Origin: Bacteroidia bacterium
GTDB lineage: Bacteria; Bacteroidota; Bacteroidia; J057
Direction: 5' to 3'
DNA length: 64,000 nucleotides
Assembly: GCA_030430575.1 (NCBI GenBank)
Contig: JAUIKF010000012.1
Coordinates: 79,717 to 143,716, forward strand
Every line of letters starts with the position of its first letter. Position 1 is the stretch's first letter. Shown here in pieces: positions 16,082-25,620 of the stretch. The translations under genes were made by a program, and so were the position numbers. The notes beneath the pieces were generated by a model. The model searched no databases. It was not told where the DNA came from and was given only the letters and a program-made list of their open reading frames with translations.

Positions 16082-18502
16082 GTGAGGCGCGAACCTCTTC
16101 AAAAGATTTGGCGCAATTTTATCAGGCTTGTTTATAGGGAGGTCCCAAACAGACCCCTAAAAAAAAGGCTTCAACGGCGAGAAAAAGTAAACCCCTACGA
16201 GCTATTTCTGCAACGTGAAGGTAACTCTACCTATGAGGAAGATGCTCAACTAGAAAATAGATGGCTTTTCTTAACGCCGCCTGATGGGCGTTTGGCTGCT
16301 GCTGCTCGTGGCGAAGTTGCCAATTTTTTGGCTGAACATCCAACTGCAGAGATCATCTATTGTGATGAAGACCTCTATGATGCAGAAAAAGGGCGGCATA
16401 CCCCTTACCTCAAACCAGGCTGGTCGCCTGAATTATTACTTGCTTATAATTATATCCGTAGACCATTGGCCATACAGCGAGAAGTATGGAAAAAGCTCGA
16501 AGGGATAAACCCTCAGATGGACGAACCCGCCTTTTGGGCGTTTCTGCTGAGGGCTATGGAAATTGGGGTAAATATTGCGCATTTACCCAAAATTTTGATG
16601 CATAAAGAACAGGGGGAAGAGGAAGTTCAAGATCGCAATTTGGTTCAACGACAGTCTCAGATTCTTCAATTTTATCTTCAACACCAAAGGATTCCTGCTA
16701 GTCCCATCTTTTCCTCCTATTGGGCTTTTCCCAATCAGCCTATTTTCCATCTCCGATGGCCCGATACAGGTCCATTGGTAAGTATTCTCATTCCTTCAAA
16801 AAATAACCTTCGCTTACTTCGGGCATGCATTCGCTCTCTCAAAAAAACGAGATATCACCCTTATGAAATCATTGTCCTGGACAACGCATCAGATGATCGA
16901 GCCACTCTGGACTATTTGGACCAAATAAAGCAGGAAAGTCATATTCAGGTCATTCGGATTCCCAATATACATGACCGCTTTTCTTTTGCTTATATCAATA
17001 ATCAGGGCGTCAATTATGCTAAAGGGGAGCTACTAGTTTTTCTAAATGACGACACCGAAGTCATATCTCCAGATTGGTTGAGCCAATTGGTTGGGTATCA
17101 TCAAATCGAGGGAGTCGGAATGGTGGGAGCAAAGCTCTTGTATAGGGATCGGTCGATCCAACATATAGGCGTAGCGATGAATATGTATACTGGGACTTTT
17201 GAAGGGTTTCCGCTGCATTATTATTCCGGTCAGAAGTCCCGTCACCCAAAATTAATTCCTCTCACTCAAGCGAGTAGAAATGTAGGAGGGGTAACCGCTG
17301 CTTGTTGTCTGATTAGCAAAAAACTATTTCAAACGCTAGGCGGATTTGATGAAAAAAGCTTCCCCGTTTCTCTCAATGATATGGATCTCTGTATTCGTGT
17401 CAGGAAAAAGGGGCTACGGATTGTGTTTGCCAGTCAGGCGGTTTTGCTTCATAAAGAAAGTAAAAGTCGAAAGGGACTTTTGGAATTGGATGAAATGGTG
17501 GCTTTTAAACAAAAATACCCCCAACCAGATGACCCTTATTACCCTGCCAATTATTCGCGGATAAGGGCATTTCAAATAGCGCCTGTTCCCAAAACCAAGG
17601 ACCCTATTCTTGCTAAAAAAACACCTCAGGTGTCTTTTGTCGAAAGTGCTTCTGAAACCTGCCTGAGTTGGCATCAATTGAAACGGGCACTGGCGAAAGG
17701 TAAGCAGTGGGAAGTCAATTCTCCTTCGCTTCAGACTGATGTGCTAGTAGGAAAAGGCACGGTAGCCATTCCTTTGATAAAAAAGGCTCAGGCCCAGGAC
17801 ATTCCCTTTATTTGGTATTTGGATCACCTCCCACGTGCAGATCATGTGCCCCTTTATGAGGCGGCTTTCTGCCTTATTGCCCCTTCACACCGCATACGAT
17901 TATTGGTCGAGCAACTTGCTCCAAATGCCGTCGTCGAAGTAGTCAAGATGGCGATTGAAACAGAAAGGGATTTACCTAATATATCCAAAGCAGAAGCCCG
18001 CAGGCAGTTGGGGATTCAAGATGGGCAGATAGTTAGTTTACTCAATGATGATCCAGGCGGAGAAAACCTAAAAGCATACCTTCATCGAATGACTGCCGGC
18101 ATGGCTTGTCAATATCTCGAATTAGGTAATCAGGATTCTCTTCCTAAGTCAACGTGGAAAGAACAACTCGCTTTTCGCGCTGCTGATATATTTGTGAATG
18201 CAGCCATGCATAGCACGGACATGAGTTATATCCTTCAAGCGATGAGGTTTGGGTTGCCGATCGTCTCTTATGTCGATATCGGAGTAGAAGAGTACGTCTG
18301 GGAGGACGTAAATGCGCGCCTGGTTCCCACAGGAAATAAACGTTTTTTAGCTAATAAATTAGAAGAAATGGCCAGGAATGAAGCTGGAAGAGAACATGCT
18401 GCCGAAATGTCGAATAAAGTATTCCAATTGAATACTACTTTTGAGGGTATGGTGGGAAGGATTCACACGGTAATGATGCCTGCAGTTTTGACTAAGGAAT
18501 GA
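16082..18502 (+). CDS. GT2 plus GT-B-like bifunctional glycosyltransferase
   Basis: An 806-residue protein starting at GTG. The first ~500 residues are paralogous to the gene at 2655: CDEDLYDAEKGRHTP, WSPELLLAYNYIR, then a full GT2 core with PLVSILIPSKNN, IVLDNASDD, LLVFLNDDTEVISP and NDMDLCIRVRKKGLR. The last ~290 residues add a second domain resembling a GT-B group 1 enzyme: APSHRIRLLVEQLAP, then a late segment with FRAADIFVNAAMHSTDMSYILQAM-type donor-site spacing and VSYVDIGVEEYVWE. The second domain is degenerate. The gene is divergent from the GT4 gene on the minus strand and opens a plus-strand unit. Confidence 0.82.
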   Translation: MRREPLQKIWRNFIRLVYREVPNRPLKKRLQRREKVNPYELFLQREGNSTYEEDAQLENRWLFLTPPDGRLAAAARGEVANFLAEHPTAEIIYCDEDLYDAEKGRHTPYLKPGWSPELLLAYNYIRRPLAIQREVWKKLEGINPQMDEPAFWAFLLRAMEIGVNIAHLPKILMHKEQGEEEVQDRNLVQRQSQILQFYLQHQRIPASPIFSSYWAFPNQPIFHLRWPDTGPLVSILIPSKNNLRLLRACIRSLKKTRYHPYEIIVLDNASDDRATLDYLDQIKQESHIQVIRIPNIHDRFSFAYINNQGVNYAKGELLVFLNDDTEVISPDWLSQLVGYHQIEGVGMVGAKLLYRDRSIQHIGVAMNMYTGTFEGFPLHYYSGQKSRHPKLIPLTQASRNVGGVTAACCLISKKLFQTLGGFDEKSFPVSLNDMDLCIRVRKKGLRIVFASQAVLLHKESKSRKGLLELDEMVAFKQKYPQPDDPYYPANYSRIRAFQIAPVPKTKDPILAKKTPQVSFVESASETCLSWHQLKRALAKGKQWEVNSPSLQTDVLVGKGTVAIPLIKKAQAQDIPFIWYLDHLPRADHVPLYEAAFCLIAPSHRIRLLVEQLAPNAVVEVVKMAIETERDLPNISKAEARRQLGIQDGQIVSLLNDDPGGENLKAYLHRMTAGMACQYLELGNQDSLPKSTWKEQLAFRAADIFVNAAMHSTDMSYILQAMRFGLPIVSYVDIGVEEYVWEDVNARLVPTGNKRFLANKLEEMARNEAGREHAAEMSNKVFQLNTTFEGMVGRIHTVMMPAVLTKE

Positions 18503-18600
18503 ATCAAAATTAAAATCAAAGATCCACAAAAGGATGAAAGTTAAAGTATGAGCTGACTATCAGCTAGTTACAGTTTTCAAAATCACAAGTTGTTTTTAAT
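18503..18600. repeat. Intergenic repeat with CTGACTATCAG hairpin, copy B
   Basis: The spacer has ATCAAAATTAAAAT, GAAAGTTAAAG and the hairpin AGCTGA-CTA-TCAGCT (18551-18565). These words and their order match the spacer at 5171-5258. No gene is seen between 18503 and 18669. Confidence 0.45.
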
Positions 18601-18669
18601 TCATTCTTAAGTTCCCAAAAGAGAAATAGTTGATTAGCAATTTGATTGATATTTCCTGACTCTATACTT

Positions 18670-20430
18670 ATGAAAGCGCAAAAGCCTTCTAAACTCAAAA
18701 ATCGGTTAATCAACTTTTCCTTGACCCTTGGCACTTGCCTTATTTTATGTATCATTTACCTTTTTGTATTTGACAATTACAAAGAAGGTCTACGAGGATA
18801 TGAATGGTTCAAAAAGTCCACACAGGCACCTGTTGGAATTGAGCCCTTGACTCATTATGATGCAATCCAACTGGGGAAAGTTCATACTCCTAAAAAACAC
18901 CCTAAGAGTTCTTATTTGAATTTTCCTAAAGAAAAACCAACTGGAACTTATAGGATAGGCATTTTTGGGGGTTCGTTTGTAGAGGGAATAGGTGCCGCCC
19001 AGGGATATGATTTCCCCTCACTTCTTGAGAAAAAATACCTGGAATCAGGGAGAGATGAAGTAGAAGTAGTCAACTTTGGGACAGGGGCGTACGGAATGAA
19101 TCGATCTTTTTATCTGTGGAATTGCCTGGGCAAAGGATACAATTTAGATTTGGTGATCTTTAATCCTCGACCTTTTCATCCGCCCCGAGACCGTACCTTT
19201 ATTCTTCATTCGGGCTATTATGGAGATGTTCATGGAAGGTATATATGGAAAAATGAAATTATTCAATATATCCCTGTACTGGGAAGTAATCGAGCTGAGA
19301 CATCTGCACGGTACTATTCCCCTGTTCCAGCATGGCAATATTGGAGGTACGAAACCAAAACCCCCGTGCCTTTTCGGGCAGTATTGCCCAAAGGAAAAGA
19401 GCTGAAACGGAATCCTTTTTACTATCATTCAGACCCGGAAGCTGAGTGGAAAGCACTCTATTCGGCTATCTTTGACTCAATCCGCAAAGTAGCCCCTAGG
19501 TTTATGGTATCCTTTTTTGGAGAACAAATGGGTGCCTTTCAAGCGCATCTTGCTTCAAAGAATTTTGAGACATTCACTATAAATACAGATTCCTTAGATC
19601 CCGCAATCTATGTCGCTCCTGACAATCATTATACAGGCCTTGGAAATCAAGTAATAGCAGAAGCATTATTTGATTATCTTCAGGACAGTATTGACATACA
19701 ATTTCCTGTTTTTTCATTTGAGAAAAAACACATTGAGTCTACTGATTCCTTCCCCAATTGGGAGGGCCTATCTAAAGTGAAAAGACTATTCTTGAGCATT
19801 CAAGAAAAAGAATTGGCGGTGTTTTATCATGGAGCAAATGGATGGAAGCAGAGACCTAATATCAGAACCAAACCAGTTATTGATTTTGAGAAATTGGGGA
19901 TAAAGGCCGTAGCTGCCATAAATAAATTCCCCTTTCATCACTATTTACCACTTAGCAAAGCTTTCGAGTTAGGTACCCTTTATACCATGCGTGCTCGATT
20001 CTGGGTAGCTGGGCAAGAAAAGGTTATACCTCTGACAGAAATTGTCCCTATGACTTCTTTTTGGGGGGTGGGAGACCCCCTTTCTAATAAGTATCGGGTT
20101 GGTGATATCAGTATGACTTTTGCTCAGAAGAACAGAAATTTGATGATGGAGTTTGCAACCCAGGAAAATATATCTCAACTAAGTATTGAGTTGGAGGGAA
20201 ATGTCATTTTGAAAGGCCAGAAAGTAGATAATCGCAGTGAACATCAATTATTTGATCTTTCGCCAGTTATGAGTGATTGGATCACGCTCAGAGGAGGCTT
20301 CGATCAACGAATCGATATACCTGAAATTCCTTCCAATGGAATAGTTGATTTGATGGTTGAATACAAAAATGGAGAAGTGAAAAACCTTCCTTTTCTTAGA
20401 TATCAAGTCAATTCGGATAAAATAGATTAG
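18670..20430 (+). CDS. Membrane-anchored SGNH-type protein, paralogue 1
   Basis: This ~586-residue protein has a membrane anchor at residues ~15-35 and an SGNH/GDSL-like domain: block I RIGIFGGSFVEG with nucleophile S102, block II VVNFGTGAYGMNRS, and D318/H320 in PDNHYTGLG (block V). The last ~220 residues form an unrecognised, probably beta-rich domain. It is about half identical by eye to the next gene, and its start matches the two broken copies at 10522 and 11201. It probably acylates or deacylates a surface glycan at the outer face of the inner membrane. I used the ATG of MKAQKP rather than a TTG eight codons upstream. Confidence 0.75.
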   Translation: MKAQKPSKLKNRLINFSLTLGTCLILCIIYLFVFDNYKEGLRGYEWFKKSTQAPVGIEPLTHYDAIQLGKVHTPKKHPKSSYLNFPKEKPTGTYRIGIFGGSFVEGIGAAQGYDFPSLLEKKYLESGRDEVEVVNFGTGAYGMNRSFYLWNCLGKGYNLDLVIFNPRPFHPPRDRTFILHSGYYGDVHGRYIWKNEIIQYIPVLGSNRAETSARYYSPVPAWQYWRYETKTPVPFRAVLPKGKELKRNPFYYHSDPEAEWKALYSAIFDSIRKVAPRFMVSFFGEQMGAFQAHLASKNFETFTINTDSLDPAIYVAPDNHYTGLGNQVIAEALFDYLQDSIDIQFPVFSFEKKHIESTDSFPNWEGLSKVKRLFLSIQEKELAVFYHGANGWKQRPNIRTKPVIDFEKLGIKAVAAINKFPFHHYLPLSKAFELGTLYTMRARFWVAGQEKVIPLTEIVPMTSFWGVGDPLSNKYRVGDISMTFAQKNRNLMMEFATQENISQLSIELEGNVILKGQKVDNRSEHQLFDLSPVMSDWITLRGGFDQRIDIPEIPSNGIVDLMVEYKNGEVKNLPFLRYQVNSDKID

Positions 20431-20475
20431 CCTAAGTTATATCATTTTTTTCTTCAAAATGAGTAGGTTTACCTT

Positions 20476-22239
20476 ATGGAATCACAGTCTACTTCTCGCT
20501 GGAAAAACCGTTTAATAAACCTTTCTATCACCTTAGGGACCTGTCTGATTCTATTTGTTATTTACTTGATTGTTTTCAATAATTACAAAAAGAATTTAGC
20601 GGATTATAAGTGGTTGACTAGGGGCACTAAGGAGCAAAAAGAAATAGCCCCCTTAACCCAATATGATGAAGTTCAATTGGGATTTGTACAATCCCTTAAT
20701 CACCTCCCTAATAGTTCATATTTGAATCTTCCTACAGAAAAACCAAATGGAACTTATAGGATAGGCATTTTTGGGTGTTCGTATGTGCGAGGAGTAGGAG
20801 CAGCTCAGGGATATGATTTCCCTTCTCATCTACAGAAAAAATACCAGGATATTGGAAGTGATAGTATAGAAGTAATTAATTTTGGAGTAGGTACGTATGG
20901 CATGAATCGCGCATTCTATATCTGGAATCGCCTAGCCAAGCTGTATGAATTGGATGTGGTGATCTTTAATATACACAGGTTTCATTATGAACGAGACCGT
21001 ACGTTCATTTTTAGACAGGATAGTTATGGACCTATCCACGGAAGATATATTCTTGAAGATGGGAAACTCAAGTATATTGCTGCATTAGGAGATAGTCATG
21101 CTGCAGCATCTGCTGGCTATTATTCACCGATTCCTGCATGGCAATATTGGAGATATGAAGCCAAGACGCCTGCTCCTTTCCGGGCGTTTTTACCAAAAGG
21201 CAGAGAACTAAAAAAGAATCCCTTTTATTACCACCCTGATCCTGAATCAGAATGGAAAGCCTTATATGCTGCTATCTTTGATTCTGTGGCAAAGGCTACT
21301 CCTAGATTAATCTTGGCTGTAGGCGATAAGCAAACTTTAGGGTTTGTTGAACACCTCACAGCAAAGAATATTGAAGTTCTCCACATGAAGGCCCATGAGT
21401 TAAAAAGGGAATACAAGTCTATCTATGAAGCATTTGATCGGCATCCCAATGGTTTAGGGTATCAACTGATCGCAGAAGAGCTGTATGCCTATCTTCTTGA
21501 TAGCACTAATATCCAATTACCTGTTCTATCTTATGGTAAACAGCGACTCATGTCCACCGCCTTTCATGAAAATTGGGGAAATCTTATAGAGGTCCAAAAA
21601 CTGTACTTGGGGATAAATGGTGAAGAACTAGCAGTTTTTACAAATAGTAGCTTGACATTAAGAAATCGTGGCAAACGCGATAAGATAATCATTTCTGATT
21701 TTGATGAATTAGGGGTAAAATCATTAATCTGTGTTCATACAGGAAATGATTACCGATTTATTCCTTTTGGTGAGTCTTTGACCCAAAAACTCAATATGAC
21801 CCTTCAGTTTGATGAAGATGGTCAGGAGAAGGTACATCACCTGACAGAAGTAGTTCCTGTAACTCCATTTTGGGGCTTAACAGATTCGCTGAATTTGGTA
21901 TTTAAGGTAGATGAGAAAAGGATAAGATTGAATCTTGGAAGACGCAAACCCTTAATTGTCTTTTCCCAACAAAAAAACATCTCCAAACTAACTATTAAAC
22001 TGGGACAGACCACTATTATGGAGGGAAAGCTTGAAAGCACAAAAGGCGGTAGCCAGTGGTTTACCCTCACTCCGACAATTGCCCCAATAATAAATTTAAG
22101 AGGATCATTGGATCAAAAGATGGATGTGAATAAGATTCCATCTAGCGGCATGATAGATTTGATCATTAAATACAAAAATGGCAAAATGAAAGACATACCT
22201 TTTACGAGCTATCAGGTGGATACTTTAAGAGTAGAATAA
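20476..22239 (+). CDS. Membrane-anchored SGNH-type protein, paralogue 2
   Basis: A 587-residue tandem paralogue of the preceding gene. It keeps the N-terminal anchor (residues ~17-37), block I RIGIFGCSYVRG with S102, block II INFGVGTYGMNRA and D321/H323 in FDRHPNGLGYQ, plus the same ~220-residue C-terminal domain. Central identity is very high (AWQYWRYE-KTPAPFRAFLPKG), whereas the C-terminal domain has drifted further. This suggests the two act on the same kind of substrate with different specificity. The GGS to GCS change beside the nucleophile is the clearest difference at the active site. Confidence 0.75.
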   Translation: MESQSTSRWKNRLINLSITLGTCLILFVIYLIVFNNYKKNLADYKWLTRGTKEQKEIAPLTQYDEVQLGFVQSLNHLPNSSYLNLPTEKPNGTYRIGIFGCSYVRGVGAAQGYDFPSHLQKKYQDIGSDSIEVINFGVGTYGMNRAFYIWNRLAKLYELDVVIFNIHRFHYERDRTFIFRQDSYGPIHGRYILEDGKLKYIAALGDSHAAASAGYYSPIPAWQYWRYEAKTPAPFRAFLPKGRELKKNPFYYHPDPESEWKALYAAIFDSVAKATPRLILAVGDKQTLGFVEHLTAKNIEVLHMKAHELKREYKSIYEAFDRHPNGLGYQLIAEELYAYLLDSTNIQLPVLSYGKQRLMSTAFHENWGNLIEVQKLYLGINGEELAVFTNSSLTLRNRGKRDKIIISDFDELGVKSLICVHTGNDYRFIPFGESLTQKLNMTLQFDEDGQEKVHHLTEVVPVTPFWGLTDSLNLVFKVDEKRIRLNLGRRKPLIVFSQQKNISKLTIKLGQTTIMEGKLESTKGGSQWFTLTPTIAPIINLRGSLDQKMDVNKIPSSGMIDLIIKYKNGKMKDIPFTSYQVDTLRVE

Positions 22240-22256
22240 GCTATTGAATAGGGGCC

Positions 22257-24227
22257 ATGATGACATCACAAGAACATATACAAATAGTAGTAGCTGCCGA
22301 TAAACACTATTTTGTACCCCTCTATGTAATGCTCTTTTCCTTATTAGAAAATCGAAAAAGTGCCCACCCTATTGTTATTTCCCTGATTTCCAAAGACTTT
22401 ATCCCATCCCAAAAAGACCGATTAAATGACCTAGTGCGTGCTTATCCTCATGCTAGTTTTTCGTATCTCCAATTAGAGAAGTCAGCCTTCTCTCATCTGG
22501 ATCAGCAGATGCCTGCCTTGAGTGAAGTGACTTATTTCCGTTTGATGATTCCAGAGCTGTTAGGGCCTGAGGTAAAAAAAGTCATTTATTTGGACAGTGA
22601 CATGCTGGTGTTAGACGATATTGCGCAGTTATGGGAAATAGAGTTAAGTGGGAAAGCGTGTGGGGGAGTGCCTGAGCATTATACCTTTATGCCTAATACA
22701 GATTCACGCAAGGCACATTTCATGAAATTGGGCTTGCCATCAGATGCTACCTATTGTAATGGAGGCGTACTAGTCATGAATTTGGAGGTATGGCGTAAGG
22801 AAAACTTGGGACAAGCGTGTATTAACTTCTTAAAGGACTTCCCAGAACGTGTTACCTTTGACGACCAATGTGCCCTCAATTATGTACTTCGAGGCAAATG
22901 GTATTACCTGCCTATTAGATGGAATGTAACCAATATCTGGTTCCGCTTTAGGGAAGAGATAGCAGATCGACCAGAGTTTCAGGAAGCAATGGCTGGGGCT
23001 ATTCTTCACTATACCACTGCCTCCAAACCCTGGCAAGCCAGTTGTAAACACCCTCAAAAAGCCCTTTTTGAGAAATACTATGAGCAGTCCCCCTTATATG
23101 AACAGATGGCAATTGGGGTGGAAGATAAAGAGATTCGCGAAGGGGTTTCGCTGATATGTGTTGTTAGAGATTCCAATTTTTTGGGGAAGAGTCTCGTCAA
23201 TTGGAGTCAATTGTCAGAAATTGATGAGATCATTTTGATAGATGGTTCCGGTGAAGAAGCTTGCTATAAATTGGTAGAAGAAAATTCAGTTGAAAACATA
23301 GTTTATGTCAGGGTCGCGAATCCCGGGGAGGTTTCCGATCCTGCATTGATCAACTTGGCTATAAGGATAAGTAGACGTAAAAAAATACTCAAGGTGGACG
23401 CAGACTGTATCATCCATCCTCCTTTTTTTGAAACGCATCTATTAGCGGGAAAGTGTTTTTTTTATTTGTCATGGTGGGAGAATTTATTAGCTACAAAGAC
23501 CTATCAGGTGACGTGCTTTTTTGCTTTTCGTAAAGACCTTATGTCCATGCAAGGACTGCATGAGCAGCTAAGTCAATTAGAGGCTGCTGCGCATTTGTTC
23601 CAACGCTTGCAACTATCTGGGCTCGCCAGTTCTCTCCTAAATTCGCACTATATGGCTTGCCTTGATTCCTCAAGGCTGCACTTAGAAGCCTTCCAGCCTT
23701 TTCCAGCTTTAGCGATTCCAATTTTACATATAGGGCACAAAGATTACTTATTCGCCTGTAAGTCTAGGGGCCTTGCTAAACTACTTCCCTGGGATCTTTT
23801 GACTCCTTTTACTTCTTATAAACTCAATACTTCGTCAACCAATACCTGGGATGCAATAGCGTATTGGCCCAAAGACCATCCGCAACCTCCTCCTCTCGAC
23901 CTCCTAAAGCTTGAAAAAGAGACATTGATCGAATGGATTAATCCTTTTGGAATTCCCGAATGGAGCGGAAAGACTGGACGAGAAAGTTTGGATGATACAG
24001 ACCTTTCCCTTTCATTTTTTACCCCAGAACGGCTGGAAAAAATGACTATAAAAAAACTGACTCAAGAGTTTCAGACAAATGAAAAGGCAACCCTTGGGCA
24101 GGTCCAGCAGGAATTGGAAGCCGTCTATCAATCTTATTCTTGGAAGATTGGGTCAAAATTGATTAGCATTGTGGCAAAGACCATAAGCTGGTTTCCATAT
24201 ATAAAGCGAAGAATCTCCCCAAAATGA
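22257..24227 (+). CDS. GT8 glycosyltransferase fused to a second GT-like domain
   Basis: A 656-residue protein. Residues 1-~265 are a family 8 enzyme (galactosyl/glucosyltransferase type): IQIVVAADKHYFVPLYVML, metal motif KKVIYLDSDMLVLDD, YCNGGVLVMNLEVWR, DDQCALNYVLRGK and a late ILHYTTASKPW. Residues ~290-480 form a second GT-A-like part: SLICVVRDSNFLGKSL, IILIDGSGEEA and KILKVDADCIIHP, a DxD-like metal site. The C-terminus ends with a helix and YQSYSWKIGSKLIS, a variant of the shared tail motif. Four bases overlap the next gene (ATGA), so the two are probably coupled. Confidence 0.85.
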   Translation: MMTSQEHIQIVVAADKHYFVPLYVMLFSLLENRKSAHPIVISLISKDFIPSQKDRLNDLVRAYPHASFSYLQLEKSAFSHLDQQMPALSEVTYFRLMIPELLGPEVKKVIYLDSDMLVLDDIAQLWEIELSGKACGGVPEHYTFMPNTDSRKAHFMKLGLPSDATYCNGGVLVMNLEVWRKENLGQACINFLKDFPERVTFDDQCALNYVLRGKWYYLPIRWNVTNIWFRFREEIADRPEFQEAMAGAILHYTTASKPWQASCKHPQKALFEKYYEQSPLYEQMAIGVEDKEIREGVSLICVVRDSNFLGKSLVNWSQLSEIDEIILIDGSGEEACYKLVEENSVENIVYVRVANPGEVSDPALINLAIRISRRKKILKVDADCIIHPPFFETHLLAGKCFFYLSWWENLLATKTYQVTCFFAFRKDLMSMQGLHEQLSQLEAAAHLFQRLQLSGLASSLLNSHYMACLDSSRLHLEAFQPFPALAIPILHIGHKDYLFACKSRGLAKLLPWDLLTPFTSYKLNTSSTNTWDAIAYWPKDHPQPPPLDLLKLEKETLIEWINPFGIPEWSGKTGRESLDDTDLSLSFFTPERLEKMTIKKLTQEFQTNEKATLGQVQQELEAVYQSYSWKIGSKLISIVAKTISWFPYIKRRISPK

Positions 24228-25465
24228 AATGGTCTGATATAGACACAGCAGAAAAAGTTGAATTCATCCCTGATGAAGCTGTATTTGCTTATATTGAAAA
24301 GCATACAGAGCACCTTTCCGGACCAGAACGTGTTCAGACGACTGACGAAGAAGTAATTGTGCTTTGCCAGGTCAAAAATGGGCTTCCTTATTTAGAGGAG
24401 TTTTTATCCCACCATAGAACCTTAGGCGTAAAGCATTTTTTCTTTTTGGATAATGGCTCACAAGACCCAACTGTCCCTTATCTTACTTCTCAAGAGGACG
24501 TTACCGTTTTCCGATGTCTTCTCCCCTTTAAAGTCTTTAGGGTTGTATTTAAACGATTTCTCATCAACCGCATATCGACCGACCAATGGGTATTGTTACT
24601 CGACATAGATGAACTGTTTGATTTTCCCTTTTCTGAAAGCATTTCTCTTGCCAGTCTCCTGGCCTACCTCAAAACCCACCAATATTCAACTGTAGTCACT
24701 CAGATGCTGGATTTGTTTCGCAAAGATAAAGGGGGCAATTTGGATAAGGCGCCCTCGTTTAAAGCATCGAATCGCTATTATGAATTGACACACCTAACCA
24801 GAAGACGCTATTTCTGTCCCAATGAAGCGAGCAACCCTGCTATTGCCTTTTTTCATGGAGGGATACGGAATAGAGTCTTTGGACTGGATGGCGCTTACCT
24901 GACAAAGCATGCTTTGTTTTGGGCAAGTGAAGGGATTCGCTTAGATCATGATCATTGGGTAAAAGGGGCAAAAGTTGCCGACATTTCCGCAGTATTGTAC
25001 CATTACAAATTCCTGGACCATTTTCCTGCCTATGTACGGGAGGCTGTGGAACAAGAATACCACTATGGGAATTCTGTAGAATACAAAGCCTATTTTTCTA
25101 AACTTGAAGAGGGGGAGAATATGAACCTTTGGAGTGATAAAAGTCAGGAACTCTTACAGGTAAATCAGTTGATTTGGGATCAGTTTCTTATCGTATCAGC
25201 ACCTTATATTGAACATGTGATGGGACAATTGGAACATCAGTGGGCGGAAAAAGGGGAAGCTTTTATCGGTCAATTGATAGCCATTACGGGGAACCAACAG
25301 GTACATATAATAAAAGACAATCTACCCTATCAAAAGGCTTCTAACTCAGGGGAATCCTACCATGAAGCGTACTTGGAAGCGATGGGGCAATTGAAACATA
25401 TTCGCCAATCGTACTCATGGCGACTGACAGCTCCTTTGAGAAGAATTGGGGGATGGTTTAAATGA
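24224..25465 (+). CDS. GT2/GT92-like glycosyltransferase with tail motif
   Basis: This 413-residue protein resembles the Glyco_tranf_2_4/GT92 type: EVIVLCQVKNGLPYLEEFLSHHRTLGV, FFFLDNGSQDPT, and the metal motif WVLLLDIDELFDFP. The RLDHDHWVKGAKVADIS and YHYKFLDHF segments fit the later histidine-rich part of these enzymes. The C-terminal helix is followed by RQSYSWRLTAPLRRIGGW, the clearest example of the shared tail in this window. The next gene starts 155 bases later. Confidence 0.82.
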   Translation: MKWSDIDTAEKVEFIPDEAVFAYIEKHTEHLSGPERVQTTDEEVIVLCQVKNGLPYLEEFLSHHRTLGVKHFFFLDNGSQDPTVPYLTSQEDVTVFRCLLPFKVFRVVFKRFLINRISTDQWVLLLDIDELFDFPFSESISLASLLAYLKTHQYSTVVTQMLDLFRKDKGGNLDKAPSFKASNRYYELTHLTRRRYFCPNEASNPAIAFFHGGIRNRVFGLDGAYLTKHALFWASEGIRLDHDHWVKGAKVADISAVLYHYKFLDHFPAYVREAVEQEYHYGNSVEYKAYFSKLEEGENMNLWSDKSQELLQVNQLIWDQFLIVSAPYIEHVMGQLEHQWAEKGEAFIGQLIAITGNQQVHIIKDNLPYQKASNSGESYHEAYLEAMGQLKHIRQSYSWRLTAPLRRIGGWFK

Positions 25466-25515
25466 TTAAGGCAAAATGGAATGGCATTAGACCTCAGGAT
25501 GTTGGCTAAAAAAGG

Positions 25516-25535
25516 GAAACCAATAGATTGGTTTC
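25516..25535. repeat. Intergenic hairpin
   Basis: GAAACCAAT and ATTGGTTTC are perfect complements separated by two bases, inside the spacer 25466-25620. There is no T-run, so it is not a standard terminator. No gene was found in the spacer. Confidence 0.3.
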
Positions 25536-25620
25536 TGATCTCGCTATTCCCATTATTACCAAATTATCTCTTACCTTGCCTATCATACTCCAAAGTATAA
25601 ACCATTATTCATATTGAAAA

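Noticed and set aside
25516..25535. Intrinsic terminator between two GT genes
   Set aside because: The hairpin has no T-run and the genes around it run in the same direction.
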